From positions 62,001 through 126,000 of the forward strand of contig JAEWOG010000067.1 in the NCBI GenBank assembly GCA_023460975.1: a DNA stretch of 64,000 nucleotides. Reading direction: 5' to 3'. Positions 35,919-44,629 of the stretch are shown one piece after another. The stretch's first letter is position 1. Each line of letters begins with the position of its first letter. Made by a program: the position numbers and the translations under genes. The notes beneath the pieces are model-generated. The model did no database searches, was not told where the DNA came from, and was given only the letters and a program-made list of their open reading frames with translations. The stretch comes from Actinomycetes bacterium. Its GTDB lineage: Bacteria > Actinomycetota > Actinomycetes > Propionibacteriales > Nocardioidaceae.

Positions 35919-37286
35919 ATGAGCACCTCCGACGCCGTTGACGGCCCCCGCCCCGCCGAAACCTTCGAGGAGGTCGAGGACGCACTGCTGTCGCGGTGGC
36001 CCGAGACCAAGCTCGAGCCGAGTCTCGACAGGATCGTTGCGTTCACCGAGCTCCTGGGTGAGCCGCAGCGCGCGTACCGCTCGGTGCACCTCACCGGCAC
36101 CAACGGCAAGACGTCGACCAGTCGCATGATCGACGTCCTGCTGCGTTCCCTGGACCTGCGTACCGGACGATTCACCAGTCCGCACGTGGAGCGGATGAGC
36201 GAACGGATCAGCGTCGACGGCGAGCCGCTGGACGACGAAGCCTTCGTCCGCGCCTTCAACGACGTCGCGGTCTACACCCACCTCGTCGACGCGGCCTCCG
36301 AGCATCCCCTGAGCTTCTTCGAGACGGTCGTGGGCATGGCGTACGCAGCGTTCGCCGACGCCCCCGTCGACGTCGCCGTCGTCGAAGTCGGGATGGGCGG
36401 CTCCTGGGATGCAACCAACGTGATCGACGCCGACGTGGCCGTTGTGATGCCGATCGGGGTTGACCACGCGAAGTACTTGGGCGACACCCCCGTCGAGATC
36501 GCGCGCGAGAAGGCGGGCATCATCAAGCCCGGCTCTGTCGCGGTGCTCGCCGAGCAGACTGCCGAGGTCGCGACCGTCCTGATGGAACGGGCGGCGGAAG
36601 TCGGCGCAGAGGTCGTCCGCGAGGGCGTGGAGTTCGGGGTCGTGGCGCGCGCCAGTGCGGTGGGCGGCCAGGTCGTCACGATCCAGGGTGTCCGTGCCCG
36701 CTACGAGGACCTGTTCCTTCCCCTGTACGGCGCCCACCAGTCGCAGAACGCTGCCGTGGCGCTCGCCGCCGTGGAGTCGCTCACGGGTGGCGTCGCGCTC
36801 GACGACGAGATCGTCCGGGCCGCCTTCGCAGAGTTCACCTCGCCGGGGCGCCTCGAGATCGTGCGGCGCAGTCCGACGATCGTCCTCGACGCTGCGCACA
36901 ACCCTCATGGCGCCGAGGCAGCCGCCGCGGCTCTCGAGGATTCCTTCAGCTTCACCCCGCTCGTGGGTGTCATGGGTGTCATGGCGGACAAGGACTACGA
37001 GGGCGTGCTGGCGGCGTTCGAGCCGCACCTGAGCCACCTCGTGTGCACCCAGAACTCCACGCCACGGTCGATGTCGGCCGCCGACCTCGGACGGGCTGCC
37101 GTGGAGGTGTTCGGTGAGGATCGCGTCAGCGTGGTCGACGACCTTGCCAGCGCCATCGACCGCGCGGCCGCCTTCGCGGAGGCCGGCGAGGCCGTGTCCT
37201 CCTCGATCGGCTCCGGCGCGGTTCTGGTGACAGGTTCCGTCGTCACCGTCGGCGAGGCCCGGGCGCTGCTCAAGGGGCGCGCATGA
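35919..37286 (+). CDS. folC: Folylpolyglutamate synthase / dihydrofolate synthase
   Basis: This 455-residue Mur-ligase-type enzyme adds glutamate to dihydropteroate and folates. The P-loop is TGTNGKTS (59-66). The VEVGMGGSWDATNVID loop, the carbamylated-Lys region (REKAGIIKPG) and LDAAHNPHGAEA are all present. It is in the usual place between valS and DUF4233. The stop codon overlaps the next ATG as ATGA, so the two proteins are translationally coupled. Confidence 0.96.
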   Translation: MSTSDAVDGPRPAETFEEVEDALLSRWPETKLEPSLDRIVAFTELLGEPQRAYRSVHLTGTNGKTSTSRMIDVLLRSLDLRTGRFTSPHVERMSERISVDGEPLDDEAFVRAFNDVAVYTHLVDAASEHPLSFFETVVGMAYAAFADAPVDVAVVEVGMGGSWDATNVIDADVAVVMPIGVDHAKYLGDTPVEIAREKAGIIKPGSVAVLAEQTAEVATVLMERAAEVGAEVVREGVEFGVVARASAVGGQVVTIQGVRARYEDLFLPLYGAHQSQNAAVALAAVESLTGGVALDDEIVRAAFAEFTSPGRLEIVRRSPTIVLDAAHNPHGAEAAAAALEDSFSFTPLVGVMGVMADKDYEGVLAAFEPHLSHLVCTQNSTPRSMSAADLGRAAVEVFGEDRVSVVDDLASAIDRAAAFAEAGEAVSSSIGSGAVLVTGSVVTVGEARALLKGRA

Positions 37287-37681
37287 GCGAGCACAGTGTC
37301 ACGCCCGCCCGCGAGGAGGGTCGCGGGGTGCGACGAGCCATGGCCGCGGCCGTGCTGTCGCTGCAGGCGATCGTGCTCGGCCTGTCCACCCCGGTGATGA
37401 TCAGCATCGCGTCGGTGTCCACCCGTACGGCCCTGGCGGTCGGGCTGGGCACTGCACTCGCTGCGATCGTCCTGGCTGGCGCCTTGCGCAGCGAGTGGGG
37501 TTATCGCCTCGGGTACGTCCTCCAGGTCGTCGCCATCGCACTCGGCTTCGTGGTGACCGCCATGTTCGTGCTGGGCGCCATCTTCGCGGCGCTGTGGGTC
37601 ACCGCCGACCTCATGGGCCGCAGGATCGAGCAGGAGAAGGTCGCCGCGTGGGCAGAGTTCCGCGCGCAGAACCCCGACTGA
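37283..37681 (+). CDS. DUF4233 membrane protein
   Basis: The 132-residue product has four predicted transmembrane helices (AMAAAVLSLQAIVLGLSTPV, LAVGLGTALAAIVLAGAL, LGYVLQVVAIALGFVVTAMF, LGAIFAALWVTADLMG) and a short acidic-basic cytoplasmic tail. The same gene sits between folC and ndk in mycobacteria (Rv2446c) and streptomycetes. Its function is unknown; the fixed coupling to folC suggests a link to folate metabolism or simply co-expression. Confidence 0.9.
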   Translation: MSEHSVTPAREEGRGVRRAMAAAVLSLQAIVLGLSTPVMISIASVSTRTALAVGLGTALAAIVLAGALRSEWGYRLGYVLQVVAIALGFVVTAMFVLGAIFAALWVTADLMGRRIEQEKVAAWAEFRAQNPD

Positions 37682-37772
37682 GCGCCGAGCCTTTGGGCGT
37701 GATCCGGTGGGTCCCTCCGCCGGCTCGATCCCTGTCGAGGTGACCGATCGCGCGCTCGCGCTCGGCGCTGGC

Positions 37773-37778
37773 TAGGCT
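37773..37778 (+). promoter_or_regulatory. -10 box for leaderless ndk
   Basis: TAGGCT ends six bases before the ndk ATG, the same spacing as at ettA. No ribosome binding site is seen. Confidence 0.5.
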
Positions 37779-37784
37779 CTCCTC

Positions 37785-38204
37785 ATGACCCAGCGCACCC
37801 TGGTCCTCGTCAAGCCCGACGGCGTGAGCCGTGGCCTCTCCGGCGAGGTCATCCGACGCATCGAGGCGAAGGGTTACACCCTCGCCGCACTCGAGCTCAA
37901 GACCGCCACCCGCGAGCTGCTCGCCGCGCACTATGCCGAGCACGAGGGCAAGCCGTTCTACGAGCCGCTCGTCGAGTTCATGCTGTCCGGCCCGGTCGTC
38001 GCGATCGTCGTCGAGGGCGAGCGCTGCATCGAGGGCTTCCGCTCGCTCGCGGGCACGACCGACCCGACCACCGCCGCGCCCGGCACGATCCGGGGCGACC
38101 TCGGCCGCGACTGGGGTGCCGCCGTGCAGCAGAACATCGTCCACGGCTCGGACAGCCCCGAGTCCGCCGAGCGCGAGATCGGGATCTGGTTCCCCGCTCT
38201 GTGA
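37785..38204 (+). CDS. ndk: Nucleoside diphosphate kinase
   Basis: This 139-residue enzyme balances NTP and dNTP pools by transferring a gamma-phosphate through a phospho-histidine. The N-terminus is TQRTLVLVKPDGVSRG, the Kpn loop EGERCIEGFRSLAGTTDP, and the active site NIVHGSDSPESAEREI with His120. Length and all conserved residues are normal. It has its own leaderless-type promoter and is followed by an inverted repeat before mreB. Confidence 0.97.
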   Translation: MTQRTLVLVKPDGVSRGLSGEVIRRIEAKGYTLAALELKTATRELLAAHYAEHEGKPFYEPLVEFMLSGPVVAIVVEGERCIEGFRSLAGTTDPTTAAPGTIRGDLGRDWGAAVQQNIVHGSDSPESAEREIGIWFPAL

Positions 38205-38216
38205 GGCACTGACGCT

Positions 38217-38266
38217 CGGACGTCATACGGGCGGCGCACCCGCTGCGGCCGTACGTATGACGTCCG
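38217..38266. repeat. 13-bp perfect inverted repeat between ndk and mreB
   Basis: CGGACGTCATACG (38217-38229) and CGTATGACGTCCG (38254-38266) are exact complements separated by 24 bases. It begins 12 bases after the ndk stop and 59 bases before the mreB -10. It may be the ndk terminator or a regulatory site; the stem is less GC-rich than the terminators elsewhere in the window. Confidence 0.6.
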
Positions 38267-38324
38267 GCGAGTTCGTGAACCGTGATGGGGGCGTGTCCTC
38301 CCCGGATCGGGGTCCTCGGCTACC

Positions 38325-38330
38325 TACGCT
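38325..38330 (+). promoter_or_regulatory. -10 box for the mreB operon
   Basis: TACGCT (TANNNT) lies 65 bases before the mreB ATG. It is the best candidate for the start of the mreBCD-mrdA-rodA transcript. Confidence 0.35.
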
Positions 38331-38395
38331 GAGCGTGGACGCGGCTCCGGTCGCGTCCCTTCCCCGACACACCGACTCGCAAGGGCGCGCCTGGC

Positions 38396-39424
38396 ATGGC
38401 AAACAGCTTCATCGGCCGCGACATGGCCGTGGACCTCGGCACCGCCAACACGCTCGTCTATGTCCGCGGCAAGGGGGTCGTGCTCGACGAGCCCTCGGTC
38501 GTGGCGATGAACACCCAGACCGGCGAGGTGCTGGCCGTCGGCCACGAGGCCAAGCGCATGATCGGGCGTACGCCCGACACGATCAGCGCGATCCGCCCGC
38601 TCTCCGACGGTGTGATCGCCGACTTCGACGCGACTGAGCAGATGCTGCGGTTCTTCATCGCCCAGGTGCACCGTCGTCGCTACTTCGCGAAGCCTCGCAT
38701 GGTCATCTGCGTGCCCAGCGGCATCACGGCAGTGGAGCAGCGCGCCGTGAAGGAGGCCGGCTACCAGGCGGGCGCCCGGCGGGTCTACATCGTCGAGGAG
38801 CCCATGGCGGCCGCGATCGGCGCGGGGCTCCCGGTCCACGAGGCCACGGGCAACATGGTCGTGGACGTCGGCGGCGGCACGACCGAAGTGGCTGTCATCA
38901 GCCTCGGTGGCATCGTCACCAGCCTCTCGGTCCGCACGGCTGGCGACGACATCGACCAGGCGATCATCGCGTGGATGAAGAAGGAGTACTCCCTCATGCT
39001 GGGGGAGCGCACCGCCGAAGAGATGAAGATGAGCCTCGGCTCCGCCTTCCCGCTGCCGACCGAGCCCGACGCCGAGATCCGCGGCCGGGACATGGTCTCG
39101 GGCCTGCCCCGTACGGTCGTGGTCTCCAGCGCCGAGCTGCGTCAGGCCATCGAGGAGCCGCTGCACACCATCGTCGACGCCGTACGCGCCACGCTCGACC
39201 AGACTCCGCCCGAGTTGGCGGGCGACATCATGGACCGAGGCATCGTGCTCACGGGGGGCGGCGCCCTCCTGCGCGGCCTCGATGAGCGGCTGCGTCACGA
39301 GACCGGGATGCCGGTGCACGTGGCGGACGAGCCGCTCAGCTCGGTCGCGTTCGGCGCCGGCAGGTGCGTCGAGGAGTTCGAGGCGCTGCAGGCCGTCCTG
39401 GTCTCCGACCCGCGGCGGTTCTGA
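38396..39424 (+). CDS. mreB: Rod-shape-determining protein MreB
   Basis: This 342-residue actin homologue polymerises under the membrane and guides lateral wall synthesis or, in some actinobacteria, spore-wall synthesis. Phosphate-binding MAVDLGTANTLVYVRGKGVV, GGTTEVAVISLGG and GIVLTGGGALLRGLDERL are intact. The short N-terminus ANSFIGRD contains the membrane-contact region. Its stop TGA overlaps the mreC ATG (TGATG). Presence of mreB excludes a mycobacterium or corynebacterium as the source. Confidence 0.97.
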   Translation: MANSFIGRDMAVDLGTANTLVYVRGKGVVLDEPSVVAMNTQTGEVLAVGHEAKRMIGRTPDTISAIRPLSDGVIADFDATEQMLRFFIAQVHRRRYFAKPRMVICVPSGITAVEQRAVKEAGYQAGARRVYIVEEPMAAAIGAGLPVHEATGNMVVDVGGGTTEVAVISLGGIVTSLSVRTAGDDIDQAIIAWMKKEYSLMLGERTAEEMKMSLGSAFPLPTEPDAEIRGRDMVSGLPRTVVVSSAELRQAIEEPLHTIVDAVRATLDQTPPELAGDIMDRGIVLTGGGALLRGLDERLRHETGMPVHVADEPLSSVAFGAGRCVEEFEALQAVLVSDPRRF

Positions 39425-40356
39425 TGGCGGCCCTCGGCAAGGACGGACGCGAGCGTCGGTGGCGCACCCAGGACGGCCTCGAGCGCGGCAATCGGCCCTC
39501 GCGGTCGCTGCTGGTCGCCCTGCTGCTGGCCAGCGTCACGCTCATCACCTTGGATGCGGCCACCGACGATTCGCCTCTCGACCCGGCACGGCGTGCGGTC
39601 GGGGAGGTCGTGGGGCCCGCGCAGAGCGCCGTGCGCAGCGCCACGCGGCCCTTCACGGCAGTGCCTGACTGGTTCCGCAGCCGTTCCTCGCTGCGCGAGG
39701 AGGTCCGTGACCTCCAGGCGCGCAACGCGGAGCTGAGCGAGCAGGTCGCCACCGCAGGCTTCGACCGCAACCGGCTCGAGCAGTACGAGGCCCTCACCCG
39801 CACCGCGCAGGAGTTGGGCTCGGCCCTGGTGCCGGCCCGCGTGGTGGGTTACGGCCCCGCCCAGTCGTTCGACAACACCGTGACCATCGATGCGGGCTCG
39901 GCGGCGGGCGTCGGCCCGGACATGACCGTGGTGACCAACGAGGGGCTCGTGGGACGGGTGCTGCGTGTGACACGTACGACCGCGACGGTCCTGCTGATCG
40001 CGGACCCCGACTCCATCGTCGGGGGACGGGTGGGGTCGAGCATGGAGATCGGCTTCGTGCACGGCACCGGCATGTCGGCGGCGGGCAGCGGCCTGGATCT
40101 GCGCCTGGTCGACGACGTGTCCGTTCCGGCCGCCGACGATGTCGTCGTGACGTGGGGCAGCGCGACCGGCCCGTACGAGGCCGGTGTCCCGATCGGTCGG
40201 GTCACCGAGGTCTACAGTTCGCTGCGTGAGACGTCCCAGCGCGCGGTCCTCGAGCCGTTCGTCGACTTCTCCGCCCTCGACGTCGTGGGGGTGATGGTGC
40301 CCTCTGGCGCCGACAGTGACCGCGCCATCGTCGAGGCCGACGGAGCGCTGCGATGA
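39424..40356 (+). CDS. mreC: Rod-shape-determining protein MreC
   Basis: The 310-residue product has a short cytoplasmic basic stretch, one transmembrane helix (RSLLVALLLASVTLITLDAA, about 26-46), a coiled-coil (LREEVRDLQARNAELSEQVATAGFDRNRLEQYEALTRTA) and the periplasmic double beta-barrel (RVVGYGPAQSFDNTVTIDAGSAAGV ... GLVGRVLRV). It scaffolds PBP2 and RodA outside the membrane. It overlaps mreB by one base and mreD by four. Confidence 0.95.
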   Translation: MAALGKDGRERRWRTQDGLERGNRPSRSLLVALLLASVTLITLDAATDDSPLDPARRAVGEVVGPAQSAVRSATRPFTAVPDWFRSRSSLREEVRDLQARNAELSEQVATAGFDRNRLEQYEALTRTAQELGSALVPARVVGYGPAQSFDNTVTIDAGSAAGVGPDMTVVTNEGLVGRVLRVTRTTATVLLIADPDSIVGGRVGSSMEIGFVHGTGMSAAGSGLDLRLVDDVSVPAADDVVVTWGSATGPYEAGVPIGRVTEVYSSLRETSQRAVLEPFVDFSALDVVGVMVPSGADSDRAIVEADGALR

Positions 40357-40865
40357 CGAGGGTGCGGCCGTGGGTCGCCTTCGCCCTGGTCGTCGTCGCC
40401 CTCGTCCTGCAGGTCTCCCTGCTGGACCGGCTCTCGTGGCACGGCGTGGTGCCCAACCTCGTCCTCCTGGTGGTCGTGGCCGCCGGGCTCACCCTTCCGG
40501 CCCAGCAGACGCTGGTGCTCGGTTTCGCGGCGGGGTTGCTGCTCGACCTGGCCCCACCCGCGGACCACTACGCCGGACGCTGGGCGCTGGCGATGACGTT
40601 GGTGGCGTTCCTGGTGGCCCGGGTCCGACCCGACGTACGGCCGACGGCGCTGAGCGTCGTCGCCACCGTCGCGGCGGCGTCGTTCGTCGGCTCGTCGGTG
40701 TTCGCGCTCGGGTCGCTGACCTTCTCCTCGCCCGGCTGGTCCTTCGTCGACGTGCTGCAGGTCGTGCTCGTGGGGGTGGTGTGGGACGTGATCCTCACCC
40801 CCGTCGTGCTCCCGGCGCTGATGGCCCTGTTCGCCCGTCTTGACCCCCGCGTGGCGGTCGTCTGA
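40353..40865 (+). CDS. mreD: Rod-shape-determining protein MreD
   Basis: This 170-residue polytopic protein has about five hydrophobic helices (VAFALVVVALVLQVSLL, LVLLVVVAAGLTL, LGFAAGLLLDLAP, WALAMTLVAFLVARV, VVLVGVVWDVILTPVVLPALMALF). The GLLLDLAPPADHYAG motif is typical of MreD. It completes the MreBCD assembly. Its ATG overlaps the mreC stop (ATGA) and its stop overlaps the mrdA start (TGATG). Confidence 0.93.
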   Translation: MTRVRPWVAFALVVVALVLQVSLLDRLSWHGVVPNLVLLVVVAAGLTLPAQQTLVLGFAAGLLLDLAPPADHYAGRWALAMTLVAFLVARVRPDVRPTALSVVATVAAASFVGSSVFALGSLTFSSPGWSFVDVLQVVLVGVVWDVILTPVVLPALMALFARLDPRVAVV

Positions 40866-43000
40866 TGGCCGTCAGCGGCGCGCGCCGCAGCCGCATGCGC
40901 CTCGTGGTGCTGCAGGTGCTGGTGCTGTCCCTGTTCGCGACGCTGTTCGTGCGGCTCTACCACCTGCAGGTGGTCGTGGGCGATGACTACCGCGCCCAGG
41001 CCGCCAACCAGTCGGTGCGCGACATCGTGGTCCAGCCGCAGCGCGGCCTCGTGGTGGACGCCCAAGGGCGCCCGCTGGTGACGAACCGGCAGGCATGGCA
41101 GATCTCCATCGACCGCACCGTGGTCAACAAGCTCGACACGGACGGCCGCGACGAGTTGATGCGCCGCGTCGGGGCGGTGGTGGGTCTCGAACCCGCACAG
41201 CTCGAGGCGCGACTGCTCGACTGCGGCAAGGACGGCGCCAAACAGCGCACGTGCTGGAACGGCTCGCCGTACCAGCCGGTGCCGGTGGGCACCGACGTCT
41301 CGAAGGACGTGGCGCTGCGGGTCCTCGAGCAGCAGGAGGACTATCCGGGAGTGGTGGCCGAGCAGGTCTCGCTGCGCTCCTACCCGCGCCCGTACGGGGT
41401 CAACATGGCGCACGTGCTGGGCTACCTCAGCCCGATCACCTCCGACGAGTACGACCTGGCTCGCGAGCGGCAGGACGCGTCGGTGACTGGTGCGTCCGTG
41501 GTCGGTCGTGCCGGTGTGGAGAAGCAGTACGACGCGTGGTTGCGCGGGCTGCCCGGGTCCAAGCGGGTCCAGGTGGACTCGATGGGGCGGGTCCTGGGTG
41601 ACAGCGACTCGGTGGCGGCGACGCCCGGGGACACGCTGGTGACGTCGATCGATGCCAAGGTGCAGGCGGTCGTGGAGAAGCAGCTGGCGGCGCGCATCGC
41701 CTACCAGCGCACGCAGACGGACCCGGTCACTCGCCGCAAGTTCGAGGCCGACTCCGGTGCCGCGGTGGTTCTGGAGGCCAGGACTGGGCGCGTGGTGGCG
41801 ATGGCGAGTCAGCCGACGTACGACCCCGGGATCTGGGTGGGCGGCATCAGCGACTCCCAGTTGCAGCGGCTGTACTCCGAGAAGGCCGGGACCCCGTTGC
41901 TGTCGCGGGCCACGCAGGGCCAGTTCGCTCCCGGGTCGACGTGGAAGCCCTTCATGACGGCCGGAGCCCTCGAGAACGGCTACTCCGAGTCGACGGCGCT
42001 GCCGTGCTCGTCCGGGTTCCAGGTCGGCAACCGCGTGTTCAAGAACTACGAGTCCGGCGCCCACGGCACCATCGGTTTCCAGAAGGCGCTCGCGGTCTCC
42101 TGCAACACCTTCTTCTACCGGATCGGCTACGACTTCTGGCAACGCTTCGGAACCGACGTCGCCGACGTGGACGCCAAGGACCCGCTGGTGGCCGAGGCGA
42201 AGGAGTTCGGCTTCGGGTCGCGCACGGGGATCGACCTGCCGGGCGAGGCGCCGGGCCGGATCGCCGATCGCCAGTGGAAGCGCGACTACTACGACTCGCA
42301 GAAGGACTACTACTGCTCGCTGGCTGACGCGCCGCAGGACGCCGAGACGAGCGACTTCGTCTACAAGTTCGCCCGTGAGTTCTGCATCGAGGGGTACGCG
42401 TACCGCGCCGGCGACGCCGTGAACTTCTCGATCGGTCAGGGAGACACCATCGTCACCCCGCTCCAGTTGGCTCGCGGCTATGCCGCCCTGTCCAACGGGG
42501 GCAAGCTCTTCGCGCCGACCGTCGCCAAGGCCGTCGTCAGCCCCGAGGGCGAGGTGCTGCGTCGCATCAAGCCCGACCTCGTCCGCAAGGTCGACGTCAC
42601 CACATCGCACCTGAAGTTCATCGACGCCGGCCTGGCGAGCGTGACCGCCCCCGGCGGCACGATGAACTGGAAGCTGCAGGGCTTCCCGCTCGACAAGGTC
42701 CGCATCCGCGCCAAGACGGGCTCGGCCGAGGTGTACGGCAAGCAGTCGACCGGATGGGTGGCCTCCTATGACGGCAACTACGTGGTCGTGATGATGATCA
42801 GCCAGGGCGGCACCGGCTCGGGATCGGTGGGCGAGGGCATCCGCGCGATCTGGGAGTCGCTGTACGGAGTGTCCGGCGAGAGCGTCAACGCCCAGCGTGC
42901 CGCGATCCCCGGGGTGGTGGCGGCGGACGCTCTGCCCACGTTCGCCGACGACGGTTCGATCCTGCCGCCGGCACGCCGCCGCGCGGGCAAGGGGGAGTGA
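40865..43000 (+). CDS. mrdA: Penicillin-binding protein 2 (elongasome transpeptidase)
   Basis: This 711-residue class B PBP crosslinks peptidoglycan with RodA. An N-terminal membrane anchor (LVVLQVLVLSLFATLFVRLYHL) is followed by the pedestal domain (RGLVVDAQGRPLVTNR). The transpeptidase domain has Ser358-Thr-Trp-Lys361, Ser412-Cys-Asn414 and Lys617-Thr-Gly619. Inserts rich in charged residues around 430-530 (KRDYYDSQKDYYCSLADAPQD) are longer than in E. coli PBP2. The tail ends in basic PPARRRAGKGE. Overlap with mreD and rodA shows tight co-translation. Confidence 0.96.
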   Translation: MAVSGARRSRMRLVVLQVLVLSLFATLFVRLYHLQVVVGDDYRAQAANQSVRDIVVQPQRGLVVDAQGRPLVTNRQAWQISIDRTVVNKLDTDGRDELMRRVGAVVGLEPAQLEARLLDCGKDGAKQRTCWNGSPYQPVPVGTDVSKDVALRVLEQQEDYPGVVAEQVSLRSYPRPYGVNMAHVLGYLSPITSDEYDLARERQDASVTGASVVGRAGVEKQYDAWLRGLPGSKRVQVDSMGRVLGDSDSVAATPGDTLVTSIDAKVQAVVEKQLAARIAYQRTQTDPVTRRKFEADSGAAVVLEARTGRVVAMASQPTYDPGIWVGGISDSQLQRLYSEKAGTPLLSRATQGQFAPGSTWKPFMTAGALENGYSESTALPCSSGFQVGNRVFKNYESGAHGTIGFQKALAVSCNTFFYRIGYDFWQRFGTDVADVDAKDPLVAEAKEFGFGSRTGIDLPGEAPGRIADRQWKRDYYDSQKDYYCSLADAPQDAETSDFVYKFAREFCIEGYAYRAGDAVNFSIGQGDTIVTPLQLARGYAALSNGGKLFAPTVAKAVVSPEGEVLRRIKPDLVRKVDVTTSHLKFIDAGLASVTAPGGTMNWKLQGFPLDKVRIRAKTGSAEVYGKQSTGWVASYDGNYVVVMMISQGGTGSGSVGEGIRAIWESLYGVSGESVNAQRAAIPGVVAADALPTFADDGSILPPARRRAGKGE

Positions 43001-44172
43001 TGGCGACGACCACCAGGATGCCGCAGTCGGCACGCCCGACTGCCCGCTCCGGCGTACGGACGCCCGGCTTGGACTGGGTGCTGCTCGCGGCCGTCGTCGC
43101 GCTCGTGGCGCTCGGCACCGCCCTGGTGTGGTCCGCGACCTCGAGTCGCGCCGACATGACCGGGGGAGATCCCCAGCTCTTCCTGCGCAAGCAGTTGGTC
43201 AACATCGCCATCGGCGCGGTGCTGTTCGTGATGGTCCTCGTCGTCGATCACCGGTGGATCCGGATCCTCACCCCTGTCGTCTATCTGGCCTCGATCGCGG
43301 GCCTGGTGGGAGTGCTGGCAGTCGGCAGCACCGTCAACGGGTCGCGCTCCTGGCTGCAGGTCGGCGGGATGTCGATCCAGCCCTCGGAGTTCGCCAAGTT
43401 GGCCGTCGTCATCGGGATGGCCCTGGTCGTGGCGGAGCGTACGGAGGGTCGCTGGGGCCGTCGGGTGGGATCCCTCGAAGTCGTCGGGATGCTCGCGGTG
43501 GCGGGGATCCCCGCCGCACTCATCCTCGCCCAGCCCGACCTCGGCACGATGCTGGTGCTCTCGGCCACCGTGTTCGGCGTGCTGGCCGTGGCTGGCGCCG
43601 GGAGGCGTTGGCTGGTCGGCCTCACTCTCGGTGGTGTCGCGGTGGCCACGGTGGCAGTGGTCGCAGGGGTGCTGAAGCCGTACCAGGTGGACCGGTTCAT
43701 GGCCTTCACCAATCCGGGGCTCGACCCGCGCGGGGCCGGGTACAACACCGAGCAGGCGCGGATCGCGGTCGGCAACGGCGGCCTCTTCGGACAGGGGCTC
43801 TTCGAGGGTTCGCAGACCCGTTCCGGGTTCGTCCCCGAGCAGCACACCGACTTCATCTTCACCGTCGCTGGCGAGGAACTCGGGCTGGTGGGCGCGGGGA
43901 CGCTGATCGCCCTGATGTGCGTCGTGGTGTGGCGGGCCCTGGCGATTTCTGCGGCGGCCGATGACATGTTCGGACGCGTGGCTGCGGCGGGCATTGCCTG
44001 CTGGTGGGGATTCCAGGCGTTCCAGAACATTGGCATGTGCCTGGGCATCATGCCGGTCACGGGCGTTCCGCTCCCGTTCGTGTCGTACGGCGGCTCGTCG
44101 CTGTTTGCGGGGATGCTGGCCCTGGGGTTGTTGCAGAACATCCATCTACGCTCCTCCACACCTCTGCGGTGA
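43000..44172 (+). CDS. rodA: SEDS-family peptidoglycan glycosyltransferase RodA
   Basis: This 390-residue polytopic protein polymerises lipid II with PBP2. About ten helices are visible. The SEDS motifs MSIQPSEFAKLAVVIGMAL, LAQPDLGTMLVLSATV, GGLFGQGLFEGSQTRSGFVPEQHTDFIFTVAGEELG and PFVSYGGSSLFAGMLALGLLQN are present. The ATG at 43000 follows the mrdA stop in the overlap GTGATG; GTG 42997 is an alternative, with GGGGGAG upstream. This is the last gene of the elongation operon. Confidence 0.96.
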   Translation: MATTTRMPQSARPTARSGVRTPGLDWVLLAAVVALVALGTALVWSATSSRADMTGGDPQLFLRKQLVNIAIGAVLFVMVLVVDHRWIRILTPVVYLASIAGLVGVLAVGSTVNGSRSWLQVGGMSIQPSEFAKLAVVIGMALVVAERTEGRWGRRVGSLEVVGMLAVAGIPAALILAQPDLGTMLVLSATVFGVLAVAGAGRRWLVGLTLGGVAVATVAVVAGVLKPYQVDRFMAFTNPGLDPRGAGYNTEQARIAVGNGGLFGQGLFEGSQTRSGFVPEQHTDFIFTVAGEELGLVGAGTLIALMCVVVWRALAISAAADDMFGRVAAAGIACWWGFQAFQNIGMCLGIMPVTGVPLPFVSYGGSSLFAGMLALGLLQNIHLRSSTPLR

Positions 44173-44218
44173 CCGCTGAGCGCCGCTGCCCCACGCTCCG
44201 GGCGGCGTCTCGCTCGTG

Positions 44219-44224
44219 TAACCT
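44219..44224 (+). promoter_or_regulatory. -10 box upstream of the coiled-coil/GT2 pair
   Basis: TAACCT (TANNNT) lies 47 bases after rodA and 33 bases before the next ATG, suggesting the pair has its own promoter. Confidence 0.35.
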
Positions 44225-44257
44225 CGGTCCCGCAGCAGGGGTCGTGTCCGCAGCCCC

Positions 44258-44629
44258 ATGAGTCGGGGAGTTCAAGCGTTGACAGATTCCACTCAGCCAC
44301 GCGTCGAGGCGTCGAAGGACTCCTCGATGGAGGTTCAGCACAAGTGGCTGGTGAGTCGTGACCACAACGTCGGTGTCGAGGCCGAGATCGGCCGCCTCAA
44401 CCGTGACCTGGTGCACCTCTCCCAGGAGAACGCGCGGCTCAAGAACAAGGTCTCGGCGTTGACGCGTCGGCGAGAAACCCTCCAGGCCAACATCAAGAAG
44501 GTCCGCCAGGAGCTCGTCGCGGCACGGCGTCGCAACGCGCGCCTGGTGCGCCGCGTGAGCGAGCTGGAGCAACGGCCGCGCAGCTTGGCTCGGCGTCTGG
44601 CCGGCCGTCTGCGTCGCATGGGTCGGTGA
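44258..44629 (+). CDS. Small basic coiled-coil protein, unknown function
   Basis: I recognise no family. The 123-residue product is mostly one long helix with heptad pattern (VEAEIGRLNRDLVHLSQENARLKNKVSALTRRRETLQANIKKVRQELVAARRRNARLVRRVSELE, about 40-105) and a strongly basic end (RSLARRLAGRLRRMGR). There are no membrane segments. A TTG at 44279 with GGGGAG before it is an alternative start. Its stop overlaps the following glycosyltransferase GTG as GTGA, so it is probably a scaffold or accessory subunit for that enzyme (inference). Confidence 0.75.
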   Translation: MSRGVQALTDSTQPRVEASKDSSMEVQHKWLVSRDHNVGVEAEIGRLNRDLVHLSQENARLKNKVSALTRRRETLQANIKKVRQELVAARRRNARLVRRVSELEQRPRSLARRLAGRLRRMGR

